16,791 bases of DNA from Patescibacteria group bacterium UBA6899 (GCA_002451235.1 DKBN01000056.1:1-16791), one strand, 5' to 3'. Positions 5,579-12,442 are shown, numbered from the stretch's first letter. Numbers and translations are program-made. Notes: a model not told the origin generated them from the letters alone.

Positions 5579-5659
5579 GCCGGAGTGGCGTAATGGCAGC
5601 CGCGCACGACTCAAAATCGTGTCCCGTAAGGGGTGTGGGTTCGAGTCCCACCTCCGGCA
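5579..5659 (+). tRNA. trnL: tRNA-Leu (CAA anticodon)
   Basis: An 81-nt type II tRNA. The acceptor is GCCGGAG/CTCCGGC, the D-stem GCG/CGC and the anticodon stem CACGA/TCGTG. The loop CTCAAAA has CAA at 34-36, reading UUG. The long variable arm is CCC-GTAA-GGG, the T-arm GTGGG/CCCAC with TTCGAGT, and the discriminator A. No CCA is encoded. Its 5' part is duplicated upstream (5368) and its 3' part downstream (5756 and, degenerate, 5869). Confidence 0.96.
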
Positions 5660-5885
5660 TCGGAGAAGAAGCACCTGCGTGCTTCTGTGTGGGGCAAGAA
5701 AGACTTTTCGTTATCGAGTCTTCGAGATCGAAAAGTACCTGCCGACGTGGTCGGCGAGTCCCACCTCCGGCATCGGAGAAGAAGCACCTGCGTGCTTCTG
5801 TGTGGGGCGAGAAAGACTTTTCGTTATCGAGTCCTTGATATCGAAAAATATCCGCCGACGTGGTCGACGAGTCCCACTTCTGCAC
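5643..5885 (+). repeat. 113-bp tandem repeat built on the tRNA-Leu 3' end (about 2.15 copies)
   Basis: Units start at 5643, 5756 and 5869 (partial), exactly 113 bp apart. Each starts GAGTCCCACCTCCGGCA, the tRNA 3' terminus (the third is degenerate). Each full unit then has a hairpin with 8-bp arms AGAAGCAC/GTGCTTCT and a CTGC loop (5667-5686, 5780-5799). At the unit end is GCCGAC-GTG-GTCGGC (5741-5755; the second copy has one mismatch). The unit ends, GTGG-TCGGC before GAGTCCC, imitate the tRNA T-arm. The 280 bp between the tRNA and parB contain no gene, only this repeat and the parB promoter. Confidence 0.9.
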
Positions 5886-5899
5886 TAGTCCTCTAATTT

Positions 5900-5933
5900 T
5901 TCACAACTCGCATTTTGCGGTCTATGCTACAAT
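5900..5933 (+). promoter_or_regulatory. parB promoter, leaderless type
   Basis: TTCACA (5900-5905), a 17-bp spacer and TATGCT (5923-5928) form one candidate, overlapping TACAAT (5928-5933). TACAAT ends 6 nt before the ATG at 5940. Either choice leaves a leader of 0-5 nt, with no Shine-Dalgarno. Confidence 0.5.
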
Positions 5934-5939
5934 ACGCCC

Positions 5940-7010
5940 ATGAACAACGAATTCGAGAACAATGCGATTTTTTGGATCGAGGTCGAGAAGATCAAGCCGA
6001 ACCCCTACCAGCCTCGCAAGGAATTCGACGAACATCATTTGCGTGATCTCGCAGAATCGATCCGCATGTACGGTGTACTCCAGCCCTTGGTGGTAACGCG
6101 GCATGAGACACCGAAGGAAGACGGCGGAATGGAAGTGGATTACGAGTTGATCGCCGGAGAGCGTCGTTTGCGCGCTGCCAAGATCGCCGGTGTGATGAAA
6201 GTACCAGCTCTGATAAAGATCGGAGCAGAGAATTCACGCGTGAAACTCGAACTTGCGATCATCGAGAATCTTCAGCGCGAGGACCTGAATCCTGTCGATC
6301 GTGCCATGGCGTTCGCGCGTCTCGCGAACGAATTCGAACTCAAGCATGTAGAGATCGCCGCGAAGGTAGGGAAGAGTCGTGAGTACGTCTCGAACACCCT
6401 GCGCCTCCTCATGCTTCCGCAGGACATCCTCACGGCACTACAGACAGGCAAGATCTCGGAGGGGCATGCGCGCACCCTGATGATGCTCGTCGACCGGAAA
6501 GAAGAACAAACGACACTATTCAAAGAGATCATTTTTAAGAAACTTACGGTACGAGAGGCAGAGCAGATCGCACGACACATTGCCCGTGAAAGGGTCCGAA
6601 AGAAGGTGTCGCTTACGCCAGAGATGGAGCATATGGAGCAGGCCCTCGCCGAGACTTTGGGGACACGCGTTCACATTGAACCGCATCAAGTGGGCGGCGG
6701 GAAGATCCTAATCGATTATTTCACCCCGAACGACCTCCGTGCCCTCTTGGAGCGTTTACAAAAAGAGGCAGAGCGCCTTCCATCAGCAGATGATATGAAG
6801 ACTTCGATCATGGAAGCGACGCCGCTCAACCTTGAAAGGCCGCCTGAAATGGATGTCGCTAAGGTCGAAGAACAGCTCCCGATGACGGCAGCTGAGACAC
6901 CGATCGTCGAAGGAGCCGAAGCGTATGACGACCGATCTTTAAGCGAGCAGCAGGCTGCAATGGAAACGTCAGAAGAGGACCTCTATTCGGTGAAGCATTT
7001 CAACATCTGA
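5940..7010 (+). CDS. parB: ParB/Spo0J-type chromosome partition protein
   Basis: This encodes 356 aa. The N-terminal ParB/Srx-like CTPase domain has NPYQPRKEF (about 21-29), GVLQPLVV (45-52) and GERRLRAA (73-80, the box II motif). ENLQREDLNPVDRA (109-122) is next. The parS-binding helix-turn-helix lies about 136-157 (HVEIAAKVGKSREYVSNTLRLL). A dimerisation-like region with GGGKILIDYFTPNDLRALLERL follows, then an acidic tail of about 75 residues without obvious domain. ParB loads on parS as a CTP-dependent clamp and recruits SMC or ParA for origin segregation. No parA is in the window. It is convergent with rel, with stop codons 1 base apart. Confidence 0.93.
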   Translation: MNNEFENNAIFWIEVEKIKPNPYQPRKEFDEHHLRDLAESIRMYGVLQPLVVTRHETPKEDGGMEVDYELIAGERRLRAAKIAGVMKVPALIKIGAENSRVKLELAIIENLQREDLNPVDRAMAFARLANEFELKHVEIAAKVGKSREYVSNTLRLLMLPQDILTALQTGKISEGHARTLMMLVDRKEEQTTLFKEIIFKKLTVREAEQIARHIARERVRKKVSLTPEMEHMEQALAETLGTRVHIEPHQVGGGKILIDYFTPNDLRALLERLQKEAERLPSADDMKTSIMEATPLNLERPPEMDVAKVEEQLPMTAAETPIVEGAEAYDDRSLSEQQAAMETSEEDLYSVKHFNI

Positions 7011-7011
7011 A

Positions 7012-8466
7012 TCAACGTTGTTTTTGGAGCAGCGTTCTGATGTGGCGTTTCGCGAACGTCGTCTTCGCGTACTCGATCCATTTGTCCGATGGTTTCGCGT
7101 TCTTTTTGACGTCGATCTCGACGATGTCTCCGTTCTTGAGAGGAGTATCAAGGGATACGAATTTTCCGTTCACCTTCGCTCCCGCGCAGTGGTCGCCGAT
7201 GTCGGTGTGAATGGCATAAGCGAAATCGATCGGACTTGAATCTTGCGGAAGATCGATGACCTCGCCTTTGGGGGTGAAGACGAATACGCGGTCTTCGAAG
7301 AAATCCATTTGTAAGTTCTCGAGATACTCATCATTCGAGTGAAGCTGTTGGTTAAGCTCTGTGAGTTGCTCGACCCACCCAAGCTGTTTTTTGAGTTTGT
7401 CGCCCCTCTTGCGCTCGATCCCTTCTTTGTAGACAAAGTGCGATGCGATGCCGAGCGTCGCCTCACTATCCATCTCTGGAGTACGAAGCTGGATCTCGAG
7501 AATGCCGCCATCGCCGGTGAATATTGTCGTGTGTAGCGACTGATAGCCATTGGGGCGCGGAAACGCGATGTAATCTTTGATGCGGCCGGGGAGCGGTCGA
7601 TACTGTGAATGGATGATCCCGAGAGCGCGGTAACAGTCCTCGACCGTTGGGACAATGACACGGATCGCCATGATGTCGTAGATCTTAGAGATGTCCATAT
7701 CATATTTTTGCAGTTTTTTATAAAGCGAATACAGGCGCTTGATACGGAATTGGCCACGCACGTTCTTCATGCCAGCCTTTGCGAGCTCGGATTGGATGTT
7801 ACGGTATACCTTCTCGAGACGCTCTTCTGTCTCTTTCGCACGATCTCTTAGGAGTCCGTGGACGTGCTTATACTCTTCCGGGTACGCATAAGGGAATGAA
7901 TAATCTTCGAGATACCCCTTGATCCGACCCATAGAAAGACGATTCGCGATCGGAGCATAGATCTGTAGCGTCTCTCGTGCGATACGTTGCTGCTTTTCCT
8001 TTGGAACGTATTGGAGTGTCGACACGTTATGAAGTCGATCGGCGAGTTTTATGATGATGACACGAACATCGCGCGAGGTCGCGATAAAGAGTTTGCGAAG
8101 GCTCTCGATATGGCGTTCGAGCCCACGGTATTTGAGTTTTCCGAGCTTCGTTACGCCCTCGACGAGAAAACGCACATCTTTCCCAAATTCTCTCTCGATC
8201 GTTTCCGGGGAGACCTGGGCATCTTCTAGTGTGTCGTGAAGGAGACCGGCTGCGATCGTATGGGCGTCCATACCGAGTTCGGCAAGAGTATAGGCGACAT
8301 TCGATACGTGGAGAAAATATGGGTCGCCGGAATAGCGCTTTTGTCCTTCATGTGCTTTCTCCGAAAAACGATAGGCCTTAGAAACAAGCCCGACCTCATC
8401 GGTCTGCTTTGGCCGCATCGTTTCTAGGACCTCGTTCTCAGTTCTGATGCGCTCATGTTTCTCCAT
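7012..8466 (-). CDS. rel: Short Rel/SpoT-type (p)ppGpp synthetase/hydrolase
   Basis: This encodes 484 aa from MEKHERIRTE, chosen because CATAAT lies 7 nt upstream with TTGCAA at 17-bp spacing; the frame itself is open to 8628. The N-terminal HD hydrolase has H53, HDTLED (77-82) and LADRLHN (141-147), so hydrolysis looks intact. The synthetase domain has YDIMAIRV, RIKDYI (295-300; a basic RxKD as in bifunctional Rel/SpoT), NGYQSLHTT (306-314) and EIQLRT. The TGS domain is about 391-452. The protein ends there: the helical, zinc-finger and ACT/RRM domains of full-length Rel (about 700-740 aa) are absent, so ribosome-based and amino-acid-based control is probably reduced. It overlaps nothing but abuts parB tail to tail. 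Confidence 0.92.
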   Translation of the reverse strand: MEKHERIRTENEVLETMRPKQTDEVGLVSKAYRFSEKAHEGQKRYSGDPYFLHVSNVAYTLAELGMDAHTIAAGLLHDTLEDAQVSPETIEREFGKDVRFLVEGVTKLGKLKYRGLERHIESLRKLFIATSRDVRVIIIKLADRLHNVSTLQYVPKEKQQRIARETLQIYAPIANRLSMGRIKGYLEDYSFPYAYPEEYKHVHGLLRDRAKETEERLEKVYRNIQSELAKAGMKNVRGQFRIKRLYSLYKKLQKYDMDISKIYDIMAIRVIVPTVEDCYRALGIIHSQYRPLPGRIKDYIAFPRPNGYQSLHTTIFTGDGGILEIQLRTPEMDSEATLGIASHFVYKEGIERKRGDKLKKQLGWVEQLTELNQQLHSNDEYLENLQMDFFEDRVFVFTPKGEVIDLPQDSSPIDFAYAIHTDIGDHCAGAKVNGKFVSLDTPLKNGDIVEIDVKKNAKPSDKWIEYAKTTFAKRHIRTLLQKQR

Positions 8467-8473
8467 ATATCCG

Positions 8474-8502
8474 ATTATGAAGAGGGAAGAGGTGTTTTGC
8501 AA
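8474..8502 (-). promoter_or_regulatory. rel promoter, leaderless type
   Basis: On the minus strand: TTGCAA (8497-8502), 17 bp, CATAAT (8474-8479), then 7 nt to the ATG at 8466. It starts immediately after the terminator of the upstream gene, giving rel its own transcription unit. Confidence 0.6.
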
Positions 8503-8506
8503 CTTA

Positions 8507-8539
8507 TAGAAAAAAGAAAAGGCGCGCTTGCTGCGCGCC
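8507..8539 (-). terminator. Strong intrinsic terminator
   Basis: GGCGCGC (8533-8539 on plus as GCGCGCC) pairs with GCGCGCC (plus 8521-8527) around a 5-nt loop. On the minus strand it is followed by TTTTCTTTTTT. It lies 6 nt after the stop of the 8546-9067 gene and insulates rel. Confidence 0.9.
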
Positions 8540-8545
8540 CCTTGT

Positions 8546-9067
8546 TCAGACGAAACGTAAAGCGTAAGAAACGAATCTCGCAAGTCGTTTCTTGTCGCGA
8601 GCATTTTCCGGTGCTCGTCGAAAGACAATGCGAGTGAGATCCCAATACGGTTCTTTATCTTGTCCGCTCAGATCCGTAACGAAGTACCATCCGCAGAAAT
8701 CTAAACAATTTCTGTTATGTTCTTTCAACAGAAGTAGTCCCGTCATCTTCTTCTTTCCGTTCGTTCCATATCTCGAATCCATCAACTCGATCGTCTCTGG
8801 GTGACGCATGCCGACCCGGATTTCCCGGGTCTTGATCAGACCCATCGTTCGGAGCTTGAGCAGCCGTTCTTCGAGGTTATGAATACGAGTGAACGTTTCA
8901 ATGGTCATCTCGTCATTAATAAAAATCCCAGCCCGTTTCGCGATGACCGAGAAGGGAACATACGTTCTTGGGATACGTTTGTAGAAGCGGGACAGTTCAT
9001 TCATTACAGATGTGCAGTAAAACACTGCCACAGCCACTAACCCGGCAATAATGATGATCCAAACCAT
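8546..9067 (-). CDS. Membrane-anchored hypothetical protein
   Basis: This encodes 173 aa with an N-terminal transmembrane segment at about 2-20 (VWIIIIAGLVAVAVFYCTSV), then a cytoplasmic or extracytoplasmic domain rich in Arg, Lys and Glu. A helical stretch, MTIETFTRIHNLEERLLKLRTMGLIKTREIRVG, could resemble a small winged-helix core but I claim no family. KKKMTGLLLLKEHNRNCLDFCGWYFVTDLSG contains two Cys. The start is supported by AGGAGGG 7 nt before the ATG. The gene ends at a strong terminator and is monocistronic. The upstream side is the duplicated topA scrap, so its promoter region has been rearranged. Confidence 0.65.
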   Translation of the reverse strand: MVWIIIIAGLVAVAVFYCTSVMNELSRFYKRIPRTYVPFSVIAKRAGIFINDEMTIETFTRIHNLEERLLKLRTMGLIKTREIRVGMRHPETIELMDSRYGTNGKKKMTGLLLLKEHNRNCLDFCGWYFVTDLSGQDKEPYWDLTRIVFRRAPENARDKKRLARFVSYALRFV

Positions 9068-9129
9068 CTCGACGCCCTCCTATGGTTGCCTTGAAAAATA
9101 CTACAAGGAACTTGACGGATGTCAAGGGC

Positions 9130-9199
9130 CATTTCATCAGCTTATGCGGATTGTGATTGGGACACACTTTGTTCGAGCATCGCTCGGGGGTGGTTTTCG
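9130..9199 (-). pseudogene. Duplicated fragment of the topA 3' end
   Basis: This matches 9313-9382 at 67 of 70 positions. Read on the minus strand in the topA frame it would encode the last finger half, TPERCSNKVCPNHNPHKLMK, with Ile changed to Thr and two silent changes. The topA stop codon is replaced by TGG because the repeat ends there. It has no start and is not a gene. The whole 9068-9311 stretch has no protein gene. Confidence 0.9.
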
Positions 9200-9271
9200 G
9201 TCACAAGTCGGCTACGCCGCTCGCGACCCCGGCTCGTCTGTTCCGCTTCGCTCAACATGACTCCGCCCCAC
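9199..9271 (-). repeat. Interspersed GC-rich repeat, copy B (between the topA duplicates)
   Basis: On the minus strand the ordered blocks are GTGGGGCGGA, ATGTTGAGCGAAGCGGAA, CAGACGA, GAGCCGGGGTCGCG (plus 9222-9235), GAGCGGCG and TGTGACC. It shares an exact 14-mer and block order with copy A. The TTGAGCGAAGCG-AA block is reminiscent of REP-like intergenic repeats I recall from other genomes. Confidence 0.55.
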
Positions 9272-9284
9272 GAAAACCCGCAGC

Positions 9285-9306
9285 GCATGGAGCGCAGGCT
9301 CCATGC
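9285..9306 (-). terminator. Hairpin after topA, possible terminator
   Basis: The perfect 9-bp arms GCATGGAGC (9285-9293) and GCTCCATGC (9298-9306) enclose a CTGC loop on the minus strand, 5 nt after the topA stop. It is followed by GCTGCGGGTTTTC, a delayed and short T-run. It may act as a terminator or be part of the repeat element. Confidence 0.5.
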
Positions 9307-9311
9307 TCCCC

Positions 9312-11498
9312 TCATTTCATCAGCTTATGCGGGTTGTGATTGGGACACACTTTGTTCGAGCATCGCTCAGGGATGGTTTTCGTGCCCTCCATCATGAGAG
9401 AAGAGCACAAAGGACAGATATTTCCGGTCGGTTTCGCCTTGATCGCATTCTTGCATTTCGGGTAGTTCGAGCAGCTATAGAAGACGCCGAAACGACCTTT
9501 CCGCGGGATCATCTCGCCTTCTTTACAGAGATTGCATTTCACGCCGGTCGAATTAAGCATCATGGCAGACTCATCCTTCTTGATGTGTTTGCATTTAGGA
9601 TAGCTGGAGCAGGCGATGAATTTGCCGAATCTGCCTTCACGCTCGACCAGGTCATTGCCGCATTCCGGGCATTTCTCGCCGATCGGCTTCGGCCCCTCAA
9701 GCTCTTTCCCGTCTATCGTCCGTGCGCCAGCGCAGTCGGGAAAACGCGAGCATGAGAGGAATTTTCCGCTTCGCCCAAGTTTGATGACCATCTTCGATCC
9801 ACATTTCGGGCATATGATCAATGGGTCGGCATCACCTAGGGTCGTCGCCTTATCCATCTTCTCCTTTTCCTTGACCTCCCTCAAGAACGGCGCATAAAAA
9901 TCCTTGAGCGTCTTGGCATACGAGCGATTCCCACCCGCGATATCGTCGAGCTCTTGTTCCATCTCTGCAGTGAATGTGTCCGATATGTAAGTGGGGAAGT
10001 GGGCCTCAAGAAACGAGCTTACGACGTCACCAGTGTCCGTCGGCACGAGCGCCTTCCCCTCTTTGGTCGCATATTCGCGATCAAGGAGCGTCTTGATGAT
10101 CGATGCATAAGTGGACGGCCTGCCGATATCCCGCTTCTCGAGCTCCTTGACGAGTCCCGCTTCCGTATATCTTGGCGGCGGCTCGGTTTTCTTCTCTTCT
10201 GAACGGAGATCGAGGAGCGCCAGTGTTTCCCCTTCTTTGACCGCAGGGACCATCGTCTCTTCGCCTTCAGCATCGGGGTCGGCCTTCAGCCATCCAGGAA
10301 ACAACAATCTTGAGCCGTTCACGACAAAATCAGGGATCGATGCATCGTCACTGAACCGAGCAGAAACCTTGGTCCGAAGCATCCTAGCGTCCGTCATCTG
10401 CGAGGCGATTGCCCGCGCCCAGATCAAACGGTACAAGCGCTGTTGCTCAGGGGAGGCGCCCCGTGATCGCACGCTCACATTCGTTGGTCGGATAGCTTCA
10501 TGCGCCTCCTGAGCGTTCTTTGATCGAGTTTGGTAGGTTTTGGGCTGGGCGTATTCCTCCCCGAATGTTTCGCGGATAAGCGTAAGTATTGTCGTTTGTG
10601 CGGACTTCGAGATGTTTGTGCTATCGGTGCGCATATACGTGATGTGCCCAGCTTCATAGAGCTTTTGTGCGATTTGCATCGTGCGCGACGGGCTGAATCC
10701 AAGGCGCGTCGATGCCGCCTGCTGCAAGGTCGAAGTTGTGAATGGGGCGCGAGACGCGCGGGCCGCCTCGCTCTCTTTGATACCCGAAACCTTCCATGTC
10801 CCTACCTTTCCTTCCGCGAGGATGCGGTCGACCAACGCCGGATCGGTCGGCTCTTGCGCACAGAGAAGTTCGAACGGGGTCTTGTTCTCTCCGGCGACCG
10901 TTGCTGATATCTTCCAATAAGCTTCGGGTTTGAATGCACGGATCTCGCGCTCGCGCTCCATGAGGATACGAAGAGCTGGAGATTGCACTCGCCCGGCGGA
11001 GAGGCCGTAGCGGACCTTCTTCCAGATCAGTCCAGAGAGATCGTATCCCACCAATCGGTCGAGCACGCGCCGCGCCTCTTGGGCTTGCCGCAAATGCTGG
11101 TCGATGTCGCGAGGGTGCGCCACCGCTTCCTCAATGGCGGATCGAGTGATCTCATGGAATACGATGCGTTTCGGATATTTGAGGCCGAGCGTTTCGACGA
11201 TATGCCAGGCGATCGCCTCTCCTTCACGATCGGGGTCCGTCGCAAGGATGATCTTCTTCGCGCTCCCTGCAAGATGCTTCAATTCTTTGACGACCTTGTC
11301 CTTTCCCGGCGTTACCTCGTAATGGGGGATGAATCCGGCGTCGATATCGATCGCTTTTTTGTTCGATTTCGGGAGATCTCGGATGTGTCCAACGGACGCG
11401 CGTACGACATACTCGCTGCCTAGATACTTCTCGATGGTCTTCGCTTTTGCCGGAGACTCGACGATGACGAGTGTTTTCTCACTCGCGCGTTTTGTCAT
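9312..11498 (-). CDS. topA: DNA topoisomerase I (type IA)
   Basis: This encodes 728 aa from MTKRASEKTLVIVESPAKAK. An in-frame ATG at 11507 is possible but abuts the -10, and longer starts cross the promoter. The Toprim domain has Glu14 (VIVESPAKAKTIEKYL) and DPDREGEAIAWH (Asp88, Asp90, Glu92). RVQSPALRIL is at about 170-179, and the catalytic Tyr288 is in ITYMRTDST. The C-terminus carries four zinc-ribbon-like units: CPKC...CSRFPDC, CPEC...CSSYPKC, CNLC...CSNYPKC and a shorter CPLC...CSNKVCPNH. It relaxes negative supercoils. It is transcribed after dprA with a 46-bp gap, the common dprA-topA order. Its last 70 bp are duplicated downstream. Confidence 0.97.
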   Translation of the reverse strand: MTKRASEKTLVIVESPAKAKTIEKYLGSEYVVRASVGHIRDLPKSNKKAIDIDAGFIPHYEVTPGKDKVVKELKHLAGSAKKIILATDPDREGEAIAWHIVETLGLKYPKRIVFHEITRSAIEEAVAHPRDIDQHLRQAQEARRVLDRLVGYDLSGLIWKKVRYGLSAGRVQSPALRILMEREREIRAFKPEAYWKISATVAGENKTPFELLCAQEPTDPALVDRILAEGKVGTWKVSGIKESEAARASRAPFTTSTLQQAASTRLGFSPSRTMQIAQKLYEAGHITYMRTDSTNISKSAQTTILTLIRETFGEEYAQPKTYQTRSKNAQEAHEAIRPTNVSVRSRGASPEQQRLYRLIWARAIASQMTDARMLRTKVSARFSDDASIPDFVVNGSRLLFPGWLKADPDAEGEETMVPAVKEGETLALLDLRSEEKKTEPPPRYTEAGLVKELEKRDIGRPSTYASIIKTLLDREYATKEGKALVPTDTGDVVSSFLEAHFPTYISDTFTAEMEQELDDIAGGNRSYAKTLKDFYAPFLREVKEKEKMDKATTLGDADPLIICPKCGSKMVIKLGRSGKFLSCSRFPDCAGARTIDGKELEGPKPIGEKCPECGNDLVEREGRFGKFIACSSYPKCKHIKKDESAMMLNSTGVKCNLCKEGEMIPRKGRFGVFYSCSNYPKCKNAIKAKPTGNICPLCSSLMMEGTKTIPERCSNKVCPNHNPHKLMK

Positions 11499-11508
11499 AG
11501 CACCCATG

Positions 11509-11536
11509 AGTATCACGCGAGGATTTTTTTTGCAAA
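11509..11536 (-). promoter_or_regulatory. Possible internal topA promoter
   Basis: On the minus strand: TTTGCA (11531-11536), 16 bp, GATACT (11509-11514). GATACT lies 10 nt before the ATG at 11498, so the leader would be about 3-5 nt. It sits in the dprA-topA gap. An A-run fills part of the spacer. Confidence 0.35.
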
Positions 11537-11544
11537 TCGAACGG

Positions 11545-12411
11545 TCAAAGGATGCGCCGAATGATATTCGATTCATCGATGATATATCCCGCGATCTCGA
11601 GTCGCATCAGAAGGACATGCACCGCGCTTGCGGGAAGTCCGATCTCGTTCACCAATACTTCTTTTTCTTTTGGTGTAGCGAGAAGCGAAAGGATATCCCG
11701 CTCTTCCTTTGGGAGCGTGTCATCAGCGATCGTCGGGGTACTGTGTTCCGCGGTTTCGATCCCGAACGTGCGAAGAATATCTTCCGAAGAGGATATCGGG
11801 GTGGCGCCTTGTTCGATAAGCGTGTTCGGCCCGCGAGAAAGCTCGCTGAAGATGTCTCCCGGAACCGCTAAGACGTCCCGATTGTAGTCGGTCGCGAGTC
11901 GCGCGGTGATGAGAGTGCCGGAACGAGGCGCGGCCTCCACGATGAGAACGGCATGCGAAAGCCCGGCCATGATGCGGTTGCGCTGCGGGAAGCTCCAATT
12001 CGTCGCACGGAATTCGGGCGGGAACTCCGAGATCAAGGATCCCCCCGAAACGAGGATCCGCTTCGCGAGGGCGACGTTCTGCCGCGGATAAAGCACTCGG
12101 TCGTCGAGCCCGGATCCGGGGACCGCGATGGTAGTGAGCCCGGCACGGAGAGCACAGTCATGTGCGATCGAGTCTATCCCGATGGCGAGGCCGGAGACGA
12201 TGATGATATCCGTTCCCGCGAGTCCGCGCAGGAGGTGCTCGCATGCGGCGCGCCCATACTCACTGTGCTTGCGCGCGCCGACCACGGTGAGTGTCGGACG
12301 TTCGAGGTCGGGGAGTTTCCCCCGTATCCAGATCTTCTCGGGTGGCTGCGGGATCTCACGGAAACGCAGCGGAAGGTCGTCGAGCGGGATCGCATCAATA
12401 GGGTAATCCAT
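11545..12411 (-). CDS. dprA: DNA-processing protein DprA
   Basis: This encodes 288 aa. The Rossmann-like DprA domain is complete: VVGARKHSEYGRA, IIVSGLAIGIDSIAHDCAL, TIAVPGSGLDDRVLYPRQN, ATNWSFPQRNRIMAGLS and EAAPRSGTLITARLATDYNRDVLAVPGDI. The C-terminal ~60 residues (KEERDILSLLATPKEKEVLVNEIGLPASAVHVLLMRLEIAGYI) form the winged-helix DML1-like domain. The N-terminal SAM-like region is short. DprA binds incoming single-stranded DNA and loads RecA during natural transformation, so a DNA-uptake route is implied but no com genes are here. It is divergent from serS and shares the promoter region, with no Shine-Dalgarno. Confidence 0.95.
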   Translation of the reverse strand: MDYPIDAIPLDDLPLRFREIPQPPEKIWIRGKLPDLERPTLTVVGARKHSEYGRAACEHLLRGLAGTDIIIVSGLAIGIDSIAHDCALRAGLTTIAVPGSGLDDRVLYPRQNVALAKRILVSGGSLISEFPPEFRATNWSFPQRNRIMAGLSHAVLIVEAAPRSGTLITARLATDYNRDVLAVPGDIFSELSRGPNTLIEQGATPISSSEDILRTFGIETAEHSTPTIADDTLPKEERDILSLLATPKEKEVLVNEIGLPASAVHVLLMRLEIAGYIIDESNIIRRIL

Positions 12412-12413
12412 GG

Positions 12414-12442
12414 TTTGCAGGTGGGATGCTCTCTGATAATAT
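12414..12442 (+). promoter_or_regulatory. serS promoter, leaderless type
   Basis: TTTGCA (12414-12419), 17 bp, TAATAT (12437-12442), then 7 nt to the SerRS ATG at 12450. The -10 overlaps the dprA -10 on the opposite strand. Confidence 0.5.

Noticed and set aside
5643..5885. CRISPR-like array
   Set aside because: The whole 113-bp unit is repeated, including the would-be spacers, and it carries tRNA 3' ends. No cas gene is present.
5406..5896. Several overlapping open frames around the tRNA-Leu locus
   Set aside because: They read through tRNA sequence and the 113-bp repeats, which explains their internally repeated peptides. No promoter or ribosome site supports them.
6951..6960. CAGCAGGCTGC-type hairpin in parB
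   Set aside because: It has a short stem inside coding sequence with a 2-nt loop; likely chance from Gln/Ala codons.
9119..9397. Plus-strand open frame with a repeated CDWDTLCSSIA peptide
   Set aside because: The repeat is the antisense of the duplicated topA 3' end, so this is a shadow and not a repeat protein.
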